Shown: positions 1-5,928, counted from the first letter of the stretch. The stretch: DNA of 5,965 nt from Planctomycetota bacterium (GCA_017885385.1 JAFNGF010000356.1:14260-20224); one strand, 5' to 3'. Notes: generated by a model from the sequence alone, not told the origin. Numbers and translations: made by a program.

Positions 1-26
1 TGCTCTACCGACTGAGCTACCTGCCC
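1..26 (-). tRNA. tRNA gene, 5' part only (isotype unknown)
   Basis: Read on the minus strand from 26, the sequence is a standard tRNA 5' half. It has a seven-base acceptor strand GGGCAGG, then T8 and A9, a D stem GCTC paired with GAGC, and a D loop AGTCGGTA carrying the conserved GG and A. The gene runs off the left edge after the D stem, so the anticodon, variable loop and T arm are missing and the amino acid cannot be named. The 5' end is placed at 26 from the acceptor and D-arm geometry. Confidence 0.9.
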
Positions 27-61
27 TCAACACTGTTTTTCACGGCGTACAACCGCATACA

Positions 62-89
62 AATTTAGCAAAATGAACTTACATTGCAA
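62..89 (-). promoter_or_regulatory. candidate promoter for the tRNA gene
   Basis: On the minus strand TTGCAA (89-84) is followed after 16 bases by TAAATT (67-62), a fair match to a sigma-70 type -35/-10 pair. It would start transcription about 30 bases before the tRNA 5' end. The surrounding stretch is AT-rich compared with the flanks. This rests on motif resemblance alone, and other TTG-containing pairings are possible. Confidence 0.3.
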
Positions 90-227
90 GAAAATTCAGC
101 AATCAAGGTGGGATGAATCTCGAAATTGTCAGGTTGCCGCCTCTGGTGTTAGGCTGGTTAGGTCAGGATTATATAACCCGCGATGAGCTGTCCCTGAGAG
201 GGTAGGGTGGTCCCTAATATCCCTGTT

Positions 228-258
228 TTTAGCCGTCCCCGGTACGGCGACGGTTAAA
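228..258. repeat. dispersed hairpin repeat, TTTAGCCGTC / GACGGTTAAA
   Basis: Bases 228-237 (TTTAGCCGTC) pair with 249-258 (GACGGTTAAA) over ten positions, one of them a G-T wobble, around an 11-base loop. The outer arm followed by CG reads GGTTAAACG, one base from the GGCTAAACG core found at 3255-3263 and 5933-5941. No T-run follows the stem on the minus strand, so it is not a canonical intrinsic terminator. I read it as a member of a dispersed palindromic repeat family. Confidence 0.6.
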
Positions 259-277
259 CGCCGGGCAAGCCACCATA

Positions 278-295
278 GGCCAAGCTCAATTGGCC
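278..295. repeat. short inverted repeat GGCCAA / TTGGCC
   Basis: GGCCAA (278-283) and TTGGCC (290-295) form a perfect 6-bp stem around a 6-base loop. It overlaps the end of the decayed reading frame, whose stop is at 286-288. It has no adjacent T-run on the minus strand, so a terminator role is weakly supported. It resembles the GGCCA/TGGCC hairpin at the right end of the window. Confidence 0.45.
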
Positions 296-468
296 CCTCT
301 CGAAAAACACGGATCAATAAGGTGCTCAAGGCGTCGGGCCATCCACACAAGAAATATTAATATTGCCAAGCCAACAAAGGTCATTCCTTTTGTATTGTCG
401 ATGCGGTTTCTACCAAATTCCTGAAGCGGAGCTAAAAGAATAAAAAAGCCAAGAACGCCCGACGATAT
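286..468 (-). pseudogene. decayed C-terminal fragment of a duplicate of the membrane-protein gene
   Basis: Bases 467-331 read in frame give a copy of residues 274-318 of the membrane protein encoded at 4254-3271. It differs at A277V, D291G and T295I plus one silent change. Upstream of 468 the similarity stops at once, and the frame meets a TAG at 508-510. Downstream of 331 the frame leaves the parental sequence and continues as LEHLIDPCFSRGAN to a TGA at 286-288. There is no start codon, no ribosome binding site and no N-terminal nine tenths of the protein, so this is a dead fragment. Three of four substitutions change an amino acid, which fits relaxed selection, although four changes are too few to prove it. 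Confidence 0.8.
331..467. repeat. direct repeat, copy A (137 bp)
   Basis: This segment matches 3301-3437 in the same orientation with only four mismatches (401, 413, 455 and 457), about 97% identity and no gaps. Similarity ends sharply at both edges. The offset between copies is 2970 bp. It corresponds to the last transmembrane region and the preceding loop of the membrane protein. Confidence 0.97.
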
Positions 469-595
469 CGATAGTTGTATCAGCCAGATACAGGATTCTT
501 TCGCCGGCTATATAAGGCAGACCCTCGTCGAGGAAATCCCTCCAGACCCAAGATACAAAGAATTCAGAATAACCTTCTAAATTCTGTTTCAACGT
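469..595. other. region between the 161-residue gene and the pseudogene fragment
   Basis: Nothing firmly identifiable. On the minus strand a frame continuing directly past the TGA of the upstream gene stays open to 410 with coding-like codons (for example DEGLPYIAGERILYLADTTID). It has only a TTG start with no clear ribosome binding site and is out of frame with the duplicated membrane-protein segment. It may be the remnant of another gene. A 6-bp inverted repeat TGTATC/GATACA lies at 476-492, and the 8-bp palindrome CGATATCG (463-470) spans the left repeat junction. Confidence 0.35.
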
Positions 596-1081
596 TCAAA
601 GCTCTGCCAGTAGAACGGTGTAATTCTTGCCATAATACTGAGCGCACTTCGGGCAGCTCGTATAGAAAAAGTATAGCTTCTTAAGTTCTCTGGCCTTTGA
701 TTTGACGTAGGCCCGCATTTCTTTCGCCCATGCACCGGCATTTTTATACGGGCCTTCAAAAACTTTGGTCAGAAAAGTCCCCGATATTCTGGCCATTTCC
801 GCCCCCGGCACGCTTTTGCTGACTGCGATATAAATATCAGCTCCCCAGAGGGATTTTTCATCCGAAAGCATAAGTGGCTGCGGCGCAAGGGCACCCGCTT
901 GCTTAATCATCTCCATGTTTCTGACCATCACTTTGCCGAAGTCTAGCGGAATATGCAGGAAACTCCTGACATGGTCTTTGACAAACAGTCTGTCCTGAAA
1001 TGTTATTTCTTTTTCGTCCCAAGGCTCAGGATTAAACCTCGGACAGCAACCCGTCTCCGACTGTTCATAAAGTTTGTCCAT
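596..1081 (-). CDS. conserved soluble protein of unknown function, 161 aa, C-terminal CxxC
   Basis: A 161-residue protein without signal peptide or membrane segment, so probably cytoplasmic. I recognise the overall pattern as a conserved bacterial family: N-terminal TGCCPRF near residues 10-16, then FVKDHVRSFLHIPL, then a GTFLTKVFEGPY stretch, then YFFYTSCPKC near the end. Homologues are, as far as I recall, often labelled simply 'hydrolase', but I see no catalytic signature that justifies a reaction. The paired cysteines at 12-13 and the C143-x-x-C146 motif could bind metal or act in redox chemistry, which is inference. I chose the ATG at 1081 because GAGG (1093-1090) lies 8 bases upstream. 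A GTG at 1090 uses bases of that Shine-Dalgarno sequence. It is the last intact gene of the run, 78 bp after the S9 peptidase. Confidence 0.8.
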   Translation of the reverse strand: MDKLYEQSETGCCPRFNPEPWDEKEITFQDRLFVKDHVRSFLHIPLDFGKVMVRNMEMIKQAGALAPQPLMLSDEKSLWGADIYIAVSKSVPGAEMARISGTFLTKVFEGPYKNAGAWAKEMRAYVKSKARELKKLYFFYTSCPKCAQYYGKNYTVLLAEL

Positions 1082-1096
1082 GACTGCCACCTCATT

Positions 1097-1108
1097 ATTC
1101 TATAGAAT
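1097..1108. promoter_or_regulatory. perfect 12-bp palindrome before the 161-residue gene
   Basis: ATTCTATAGAAT is a perfect dyad sitting four to fifteen bases upstream of the GAGG ribosome binding site. With one mismatch the symmetry extends to 1094-1111. It contains a TATAGAAT stretch that could serve as a -10 region. The position suits an operator that would block transcription start or ribosome loading. There is no T-run, so it is unlikely to be the terminator of the S9 peptidase gene. It could also be chance in an AT-rich gap. Confidence 0.35.
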
Positions 1109-1159
1109 GATTCAACACACGAAATTTCTTACCGGTCTTTCGATTCAGCACAATAGTCT

Positions 1160-3100
1160 TTACTGTTCCGAGGGTTCAATTGCCTCTTCATAGCGCCCGC
1201 CCAGATGTCTGGCCAGAAACTTCTCCGTTGCCGCAGTAAACTTCAGACGGTTTTCGGGCTTAGCGAATCCATGACCTTCGTCTTCAAACAGCATATATTC
1301 GTACGTGAGTCCTTTTTTCTTCATAGCCTCTACAATTTGTTCTGATTCTTCTTGTTTGACCCGGGCGTCGTTGGCTCCTTGCGCAATCAAAATCGGAATT
1401 TTTATCTGGTCTACCTTGAATAGAGGCGACCGAGACTTCAAAAATTCCTCTTCAGTATCGGGATTTCCTATACGTTTCTGAATTTCCGCCAGGTATGCTG
1501 ACCAGTAAGGCGGAATAGATCTAAGATGGGTAACAAGATTACTCGGTCCAAAGATATCCACCGCACAGCAGAAAACATCGGGCGTGAATGTGGCTCCAAC
1601 CAAAGCGGCATATCCACCGTACGATCCACCGACAATGGCAATTCTTTCGACATCAGCATAACCTTTTTTTACGGCCCAGTTGACTGCATCGACCAAATCA
1701 TCGTGCATCTTGCCTGCCCATTCTTTGTCACCGGCGTTTACAAGTGCCTTGCCAAAGCCTGTGGAACCCCGGAAATTAACCTGAAGGCATACGTAACCAC
1801 GATTGGCAAACAACTGCGTTGTGGGATCTAACCCCCATGTATCCCTGTAATAGGGACCACCGTGAACGCTGAGCACCATCGGCAAATTCTTCCTCGCCCT
1901 CCATGTCGGAAAAGTAATGTAACCGTGGATAGTCAGTCCATCCCGCGCCGTGAAAGAAATCGGCTCCATACGAGCCAGCTTGTATCTGCTCAGTTCAGGC
2001 ATGTGATTAAACAGAAAAGTCCCTTTTTTCTTTTCCCGGTCGTAAGCAAAATACGATATGGGCCCGTTATCCTTGGTAAAGCTTACCACCCATGTCTTAT
2101 CCGCATTATCCCTACCAGATATAGCAAAGTCGCCATGATCTAATTTAGCAATTGCTTTGAAATCGTCCCGAATGGAATCATCTAAGACGACCCATTCAGT
2201 TCGGGCCTTCTCAAATGCAACAGCCTGCGCTTGGTATGAATCCGGATGAACCATCACCTCACTGACATCGTACTGCGGATCTTCTGAAATCACTTCCATT
2301 TTTCCGGTCTTTATTTCCATCTTAACCAAACGACCTGTATTGGCATTGCGAGAATCCATCAAGTACAAGGAATTTCCATCCTTGGTAAAGCTGACAGGCC
2401 GACTGGTCATGCCGTCTTCCGCCTCCCAGCTAAGAAGTTTCTGCCAGTCTGCTTGTTCGTTTCCCCGCACAAGCAGGTCGAATCCCCCGCTAGCGGTTGC
2501 AGCCATTGCCCCACGGATCTTAAAATCTGCATCCGCCAGCCAGGAGGTAATATTACCTGGATTCTTGGCAAGCAGCTCGAGCTTTCCGGTGAGAAGGTCG
2601 AGATGATACACATCGTGCACTTTCGGGTCCTCCTTGTTCATTGCGACCAGCAATTCATTGGGAAAATGCTTGTCACTATTAATAATTTGAACCTGGACAT
2701 CTTCATACGGGGTCAAATCCTTGATTTCATGCGTTCCGAGGTCGACACCATACAGCCGCCAGTTCTCATCGCCGTCTACATCCTGCAAATACATTATGTG
2801 CCTGCTATCCTCCGCCCAAAAATAGTACCATATCCCACGGTTGTCGTCCTTAGTAACGACTCTATCATCCTTTTTGGCAATGGTTTTTACCCAGACGTTT
2901 TGTACATTGTTGACCGAAGCAAGATACGCCAGCATCTTCCCATCCGGAGAGATTTTAGGATCCATCTTAACCGGATTGCCAAAGAGGACCTCTCTTGGTA
3001 TCAGTTCAGGTTCAGGTGCAACACAACCCGATATGCAAAACGCGATTGCACCCCACAGCGCCAACAGGACAAAAGCGGAGACTGATTTTGAATATTTCAT
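1160..3100 (-). CDS. S9-family (prolyl oligopeptidase-like) serine peptidase, lipoprotein
   Basis: A 646-residue serine peptidase of the S9 family, closest in pattern to acylaminoacyl/dipeptidyl peptidases that release short N-terminal units from peptides. Residues 1-26 form a lipoprotein signal with lipobox I-S-G-C26, so the mature enzyme should be lipid-anchored outside the cytoplasmic membrane. Roughly residues 35-380 carry the WD/PD40-like beta-propeller (for example MDPKISPDGKMLAYLA). The C-terminal alpha/beta-hydrolase domain shows the oxyanion HGG at 413-415, NFRGS at 442-446, nucleophile Ser493 in GGSYGG, Asp578 in GANDAR and His610 in EGHGF, so the triad is complete. Start ATG at 3100 is supported by AAGGA (3114-3110) with a 9-base spacer and by the signal peptide. 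An upstream extension to 3214 would bury the signal. The substrate is not deducible; peptide scavenging is the likely role. Confidence 0.95.
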   Translation of the reverse strand: MKYSKSVSAFVLLALWGAIAFCISGCVAPEPELIPREVLFGNPVKMDPKISPDGKMLAYLASVNNVQNVWVKTIAKKDDRVVTKDDNRGIWYYFWAEDSRHIMYLQDVDGDENWRLYGVDLGTHEIKDLTPYEDVQVQIINSDKHFPNELLVAMNKEDPKVHDVYHLDLLTGKLELLAKNPGNITSWLADADFKIRGAMAATASGGFDLLVRGNEQADWQKLLSWEAEDGMTSRPVSFTKDGNSLYLMDSRNANTGRLVKMEIKTGKMEVISEDPQYDVSEVMVHPDSYQAQAVAFEKARTEWVVLDDSIRDDFKAIAKLDHGDFAISGRDNADKTWVVSFTKDNGPISYFAYDREKKKGTFLFNHMPELSRYKLARMEPISFTARDGLTIHGYITFPTWRARKNLPMVLSVHGGPYYRDTWGLDPTTQLFANRGYVCLQVNFRGSTGFGKALVNAGDKEWAGKMHDDLVDAVNWAVKKGYADVERIAIVGGSYGGYAALVGATFTPDVFCCAVDIFGPSNLVTHLRSIPPYWSAYLAEIQKRIGNPDTEEEFLKSRSPLFKVDQIKIPILIAQGANDARVKQEESEQIVEAMKKKGLTYEYMLFEDEGHGFAKPENRLKFTAATEKFLARHLGGRYEEAIEPSEQ

Positions 3101-3246
3101 AGTTCTTAATCCTTTATATTTTCTACAGAATTTCAAATTTAATCTGCAAAAAGCTCCGCCTATAAATCCGGGTATCTCCGGACACCTGCCAGAAGTCGAT
3201 AGAATTACAGACATAAGTAATCAGTCTATGTTTGGCCGTCAGCGTA
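3101..3246. other. leader region of the S9 peptidase gene
   Basis: AT-rich near the gene. It contains the AAGGA ribosome binding site (3110-3114) and a small hairpin TCCGG/CCGGA (3167-3182). A weak minus-strand promoter-like TTGCAG lies upstream with A/T-rich sequence following. Nothing here is decisive, but the 170-bp gap to the upstream gene suggests the peptidase may have its own promoter. Confidence 0.35.
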
Positions 3247-3294
3247 CCGCCAATGGCTAAACGCTCTTCTCTAAAAACAGAAGACCATAGGCGG
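3247..3294. repeat. large imperfect hairpin containing the GGCTAAACG core, overlapping a gene end
   Basis: CCGCCAATGG (3247-3256) pairs with CCATAGGCGG (3285-3294) with one A-A mismatch. Inside it TCTTCT (3265-3270) pairs with AGAAGA (3279-3284) around the loop CTAAAAAC. An unpaired CTAAACGC lies on one side. The core CAATGGCTAAACG (3251-3263) recurs exactly at 5929-5941. The stop codon of the membrane-protein gene (3271-3273) lies in the loop, so the repeat supplies its last codons. It may act as a transcript 3' end structure for that gene, though no T-run follows the stem. Confidence 0.65.
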
Positions 3295-4254
3295 CTTCAG
3301 GCGTCGGGCCATCCACACAAGAAATATTAATATTGCCAAGCCAACAAAGGTCATTCCTTTTGTATTGTCGGTGCGGTTTCTATCAAATTCCTGAAGCGGA
3401 GCTAAAAGAATAAAAAAGCCAAGAGCCCCCGACGATAGTGCCAGCTTCTGCTTTTGCGACAACGTGCCGTTACCCGAAAGCCTCCACACAATCCAGCCAA
3501 CGAAGATGACCAAACACACCATTAAACCCATTGTCAACAATGGATGAATCCCTGTACGAGGCACCACCCAGACAAGAAAGAATAGCGCCAAAATACCAAC
3601 AAAACCCACGAGTAAAAACCAGATTGGATGAGCAAGTTTTTTGCTGCGCTCCGTACACGCAACCATCGGATGCGGCAACCGCCAGGCCAGCAGGCACAGC
3701 CCAGCGACCGCCATCATCGTCAGCAAATAATGAAGTCCAGGCGGACGATAAGGGCTAATAAAGAGAAATATTAAAATGCCGTTTATAAGCCACAGGAAAA
3801 ATAGCCCGCAGAGCTTTCTTGGGCTGACCCACATCCGCTGGCGCTGCATCGGAAACATCAGGTCCACTAACAGGATCGGAATAGCGATGCTAAATACCGC
3901 ATGATATGTAGTAAGCTCGGCCGCCCAGACCCAATTGACGCCGACCCACCTGCCGTAGCTTGCCAAAGGCCCCAAATCCATCCACGCTGGATCAAAAAAG
4001 CTCTTACACATCAATCCTTCTTCCGCCACGCCATAGGCCGCTCCGAGCACAAGCAGTGTCGGCCAGCTCTTATCCCAGCGATGCGTCAGCTCGCGGGCAA
4101 GAACAGCACCCCCGCCGTAAAGTACCGCCAGCATAATAAACCCGATCGGCTGGAAAAACTCAGCCGGCGGCGCTGAGCCACAGAGCAGCTCCCCAATCAC
4201 CGGCGACAGGAAAAATAGTGCCAATGCAGGAGATAAAAACCTCCACCTCTTCAT
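3271..4254 (-). CDS. polytopic membrane protein, possible CPBP-like glutamic protease relative
   Basis: A 327-residue, very hydrophobic protein with about nine or ten membrane segments by eye (around 8-26, 36-54, 64-80, 106-134, 148-167, 174-191, 211-231, 239-257, 276-288 and 301-315). Glu78-Glu79 in AYGVAEEGL at a membrane segment, and His118 in ELTTYHAVFS on a later one, recall the EE...H arrangement of CPBP intramembrane proteases. The arginine of the usual EExxxR motif is replaced (EEGLMCK), so family membership and activity are uncertain. Start ATG at 4254 was chosen because MKRWRF leads into the first hydrophobic segment. The ribosome binding site is weak (GGA 9 bases upstream). A GTG at 4308 would add a charged 18-residue tail through a hairpin. 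Residues 274-318 are duplicated at 467-331, and the terminal MVFCF lies in a hairpin repeat, so the native C-terminus may have been altered. Confidence 0.75.
   Translation of the reverse strand: MKRWRFLSPALALFFLSPVIGELLCGSAPPAEFFQPIGFIMLAVLYGGGAVLARELTHRWDKSWPTLLVLGAAYGVAEEGLMCKSFFDPAWMDLGPLASYGRWVGVNWVWAAELTTYHAVFSIAIPILLVDLMFPMQRQRMWVSPRKLCGLFFLWLINGILIFLFISPYRPPGLHYLLTMMAVAGLCLLAWRLPHPMVACTERSKKLAHPIWFLLVGFVGILALFFLVWVVPRTGIHPLLTMGLMVCLVIFVGWIVWRLSGNGTLSQKQKLALSSGALGFFILLAPLQEFDRNRTDNTKGMTFVGLAILIFLVWMARRLKPPMVFCF
3301..3437. repeat. direct repeat, copy B (137 bp), inside the membrane-protein gene
   Basis: The intact-gene partner of the segment at 331-467, covering codons 274-318 of the membrane protein. 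The two copies flank the S9 peptidase and the 161-residue gene in direct orientation, so homologous recombination between them would remove a 2970-bp unit carrying both. Confidence 0.97.
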
Positions 4255-4301
4255 AGCAAAGATTCCATCTTTGTCCGGCTCCGGCTCGGCCCTTCCCGGG
4301 T

Positions 4302-4318
4302 ACGGCACGCTCCGCCGT
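4302..4318. repeat. small inverted repeat ACGGC / GCCGT in a 94-bp gap
   Basis: ACGGC (4302-4306) and GCCGT (4314-4318) form a 5-bp stem with a 7-base loop, between the serine hydrolase stop and the membrane-protein start. It is preceded by GGGTACGGC, resembling CGGTACGGC at 240-248 inside the hairpin at 228-258, so it may be a degenerate member of the same repeat group. There is no U-tract for a terminator. This gap is notably GC-rich. Confidence 0.35.
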
Positions 4319-4348
4319 GACGAACGCCGAGACGAGTCCGCTGCCCCC

Positions 4349-5452
4349 TTACTTCACGCCAGGCTCGACTACCAGCACACAATCCTTCAGCAGCTTCAGA
4401 ACGTCATTTTCCATCTGGCGTGTTTGGATCTTCGCATCGTTCCAGCTAATTATCAAATCCAGGCTCGGAACAACAACCATCGCCCGCACTCCGCCGTGCC
4501 CGAAACAGCCATACGTATCTATGGGGGCGTCAGGCCAATGCCGCTTTCCTTCACGGTCGATGCCATTCACCCACCACAGCCAGCTATAGCTTCCAAGATG
4601 GTCGCACTGATTATCCGGGATCTTCTCCGAGCCTATCGAGCGCTGAGCCGGCATCATTTCCGCCGCTCGACCGGCGGTCCGCGGAATCGAATTGGACAAG
4701 GAACTTGTCACTGCCGGCGTCACGTGCTCCGGACTTAGCAGCCGCTTATCGCCCCATTTGCCCTTGCGCAAATATAATAGTCCGAACCGTGCGAAGTCCC
4801 GCGGCGAAATCGCCAGCCGACCCGGCCGACCGCCCGTCCCAAAAGCCATAAAAGTCGGATTATCCTGGCACTCAAGAAGATTCGTAAGCTCCGGATGCAA
4901 AACCTGGGCGTCAGCCGTTTCGTAGCTAACGCCATAGACCTTCAGAAAAAGCGTGTCCCAGAAAAGTGACATCTGCCAGTCATTGTAGGCAAAGGCAGTC
5001 CCAGGCGCTTCGGTAAGGCCATAGCAGGAGGTCTGGTTGGCAAGGTGCCGCCAGGTAATGTTGCGGTCTTTATAGCCAAGCTCTTTGTTGATCTGATCCA
5101 GCCCCGGCTCCCACTTATTGACTTGCTCATCAAGACTGGAGATTTTGCCGTCGTCTACCGCTTTGAACAAGAAGTGTGCGTAAACGGGCTTTGCTGCCGA
5201 TGCGACATCTTTTCGCTTACTCGCATCGCCCCAGGCATAAACCATATACCCACGCCGCACGACACAGCCGAATCCGCCGGCATAATCGCTCAACTCTTTG
5301 AGCTTTCGCGCATCCAGGCCAACCTGATCGGGCGAAACGACATCCCATTCTTTGCCTGGGTAGAGGAGTTTTGCCTGGTCTGCTTTGACCTGACAAATCC
5401 CCAATCCGGCGCCGGCTGAGAAGGCCAATATTAGGATTCTCAGTTGTTTCAT
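4349..5452 (-). CDS. secreted serine hydrolase, beta-lactamase / penicillin-binding-protein-like fold
   Basis: A 367-residue protein of the class C beta-lactamase-like superfamily (peptidase family S12 type). An N-terminal Sec signal ends near V22-K23-A24, so the mature protein should be exported. Motifs in order: S85-A-A-K88 (nucleophile SxxK), Y156-N157-D158 in the place of the YxN motif, and H319-G-G in place of KTG. A typical ISPRDFARFGLLYLRKGKW segment precedes the last motif. Length is normal for a single-domain member. Members include esterases, D-amino-acid peptidases and carboxypeptidases as well as beta-lactamases, so the substrate is open and resistance should not be assumed. The third residue of YND is not the usual Asn. 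The gene starts 3 bp after the lipoprotein stop, and its GGTGA ribosome binding site (8-base spacer) lies within the upstream coding end, which indicates coupled translation. Confidence 0.9.
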   Translation of the reverse strand: MKQLRILILAFSAGAGLGICQVKADQAKLLYPGKEWDVVSPDQVGLDARKLKELSDYAGGFGCVVRRGYMVYAWGDASKRKDVASAAKPVYAHFLFKAVDDGKISSLDEQVNKWEPGLDQINKELGYKDRNITWRHLANQTSCYGLTEAPGTAFAYNDWQMSLFWDTLFLKVYGVSYETADAQVLHPELTNLLECQDNPTFMAFGTGGRPGRLAISPRDFARFGLLYLRKGKWGDKRLLSPEHVTPAVTSSLSNSIPRTAGRAAEMMPAQRSIGSEKIPDNQCDHLGSYSWLWWVNGIDREGKRHWPDAPIDTYGCFGHGGVRAMVVVPSLDLIISWNDAKIQTRQMENDVLKLLKDCVLVVEPGVK

Positions 5453-5455
5453 ACT

Positions 5456-5881
5456 CTATTTCACCGCCGCTGGCGCCTGCGCCTGCCGCTCATTTATGGC
5501 CTCAAGAATTTTGTTCTTACTATTCTCAAAAGAGAGCTTATCCAACCGCTTCAAAATAGCGCTTTCGGCTGGGGAAGCGAAGCCCGGGTTTCTTATTAGC
5601 GTCAAAAGAACATCCTCTTTTGCAGCCTCGAACGACAGGTTGTCCAATGCCTCCTTGACCAGATGGACCTGAGCGGCCTCACTTAGTCCCTCACGGGCAG
5701 CGATTCTCTTGTACGCACGTTGTCTATCAGCGTCAAAAGACAGTTTACTTATGGCATTTATCTCCACGATTGCCGGGTCATCGGCCACACAGATGACCTC
5801 TTCATCCTCAGCGATAATCACGCAACCCGCCAAGCATACAGCCCATGCGGTCAACGCCACGACCAAGACACCGTTTCTCAT
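5456..5881 (-). CDS. small lipoprotein with about 35-residue repeats
   Basis: A 141-residue exported protein. Residues 1-20 form a lipoprotein signal with a textbook lipobox L-A-G-C20. The rest is helical, acidic-basic and built from a repeating unit with LSF at 47-49, 82-84 and 116-118 (spacing 35 and 34). Each LSF is followed by a charged amphipathic stretch, and the third unit is cut short before an Ala/Pro-rich tail. The pattern F-D..K/R......F/L...Q....L..LSF recalls the DUF4476 type of repeat, but that is a resemblance only, and I do not know the function. ATG at 5881 is preferred because AAGGGG lies 6 bases upstream. A TTG at 5902 has no support. It is the first gene of a tight pair with the serine hydrolase, so a shared envelope role is plausible. 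Confidence 0.85.
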   Translation of the reverse strand: MRNGVLVVALTAWAVCLAGCVIIAEDEEVICVADDPAIVEINAISKLSFDADRQRAYKRIAAREGLSEAAQVHLVKEALDNLSFEAAKEDVLLTLIRNPGFASPAESAILKRLDKLSFENSKNKILEAINERQAQAPAAVK

Positions 5882-5917
5882 TGCATACCCCTTCAGATAC
5901 AATCCCTATTTTTGGAC

Positions 5918-5927
5918 GCTGCGCAGC
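5918..5927. promoter_or_regulatory. 10-bp palindrome upstream of the small lipoprotein
   Basis: GCTGCGCAGC is a perfect dyad about 37 bases upstream of the lipoprotein start codon, between it and the repeat at the right edge. It could be a protein-binding site or part of the adjoining repeat structure. No promoter is evident beside it. Confidence 0.25.
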
Positions 5928-5928
5928 A

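Larger units (their letters stand above)
27..285. other. gene-free region between tRNA and pseudogene fragment
   Basis: No convincing protein gene is visible here. A 73-codon minus-strand open frame at 350-129 has no ribosome binding site or recognisable domain and runs across two hairpins. The region holds the candidate tRNA promoter (62-89), a hairpin of the GGYTAAA type (228-258) and most of a second hairpin (278-295). The rest, about 90-227, shows nothing I can name. Confidence 0.5.

Noticed and set aside
228..295. Intrinsic terminators at the hairpins
   Set aside because: The stems are present but none is followed by a T-run on the transcribed minus strand, so I list them as repeats instead.
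129..350. 73-codon minus-strand open frame near the tRNA
   Set aside because: No ribosome binding site, no domain, it crosses two hairpins and overlaps the duplicated fragment in another frame.
2453..3085. 210-codon open frame on the plus strand inside the S9 peptidase gene
   Set aside because: It is antisense to a gene with a full catalytic triad and signal peptide, has no recognisable domain, and its composition is what an antisense frame of that gene gives.
3101..3214. N-terminal extension of the S9 peptidase to 3214
   Set aside because: It would place 38 residues ahead of a well-formed lipoprotein signal, whereas ATG 3100 has a good ribosome binding site.
228..3294. CRISPR array
   Set aside because: The repeats are few, kilobases apart, palindromic and unequal, without regular spacers or cas genes.
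4255..4308. GTG start at 4308 for the membrane protein
   Set aside because: It adds a charged Pro/Glu-rich tail translated through a small inverted repeat, with no ribosome binding site. ATG 4254 leads directly into a hydrophobic segment.
5375..5452. Lipoprotein signal for the serine hydrolase at Cys20
   Set aside because: The residues before Cys20 are L-G-I, and Ile at -1 does not fit a lipobox. V-K-A at 22-24 fits ordinary signal peptidase cleavage.
4349..5452. Antibiotic-resistance beta-lactamase
   Set aside because: Only the general SxxK / Y / HGG fold motifs are visible. The second motif is YND and the third HGG, patterns common in esterases and peptidases of the same superfamily.
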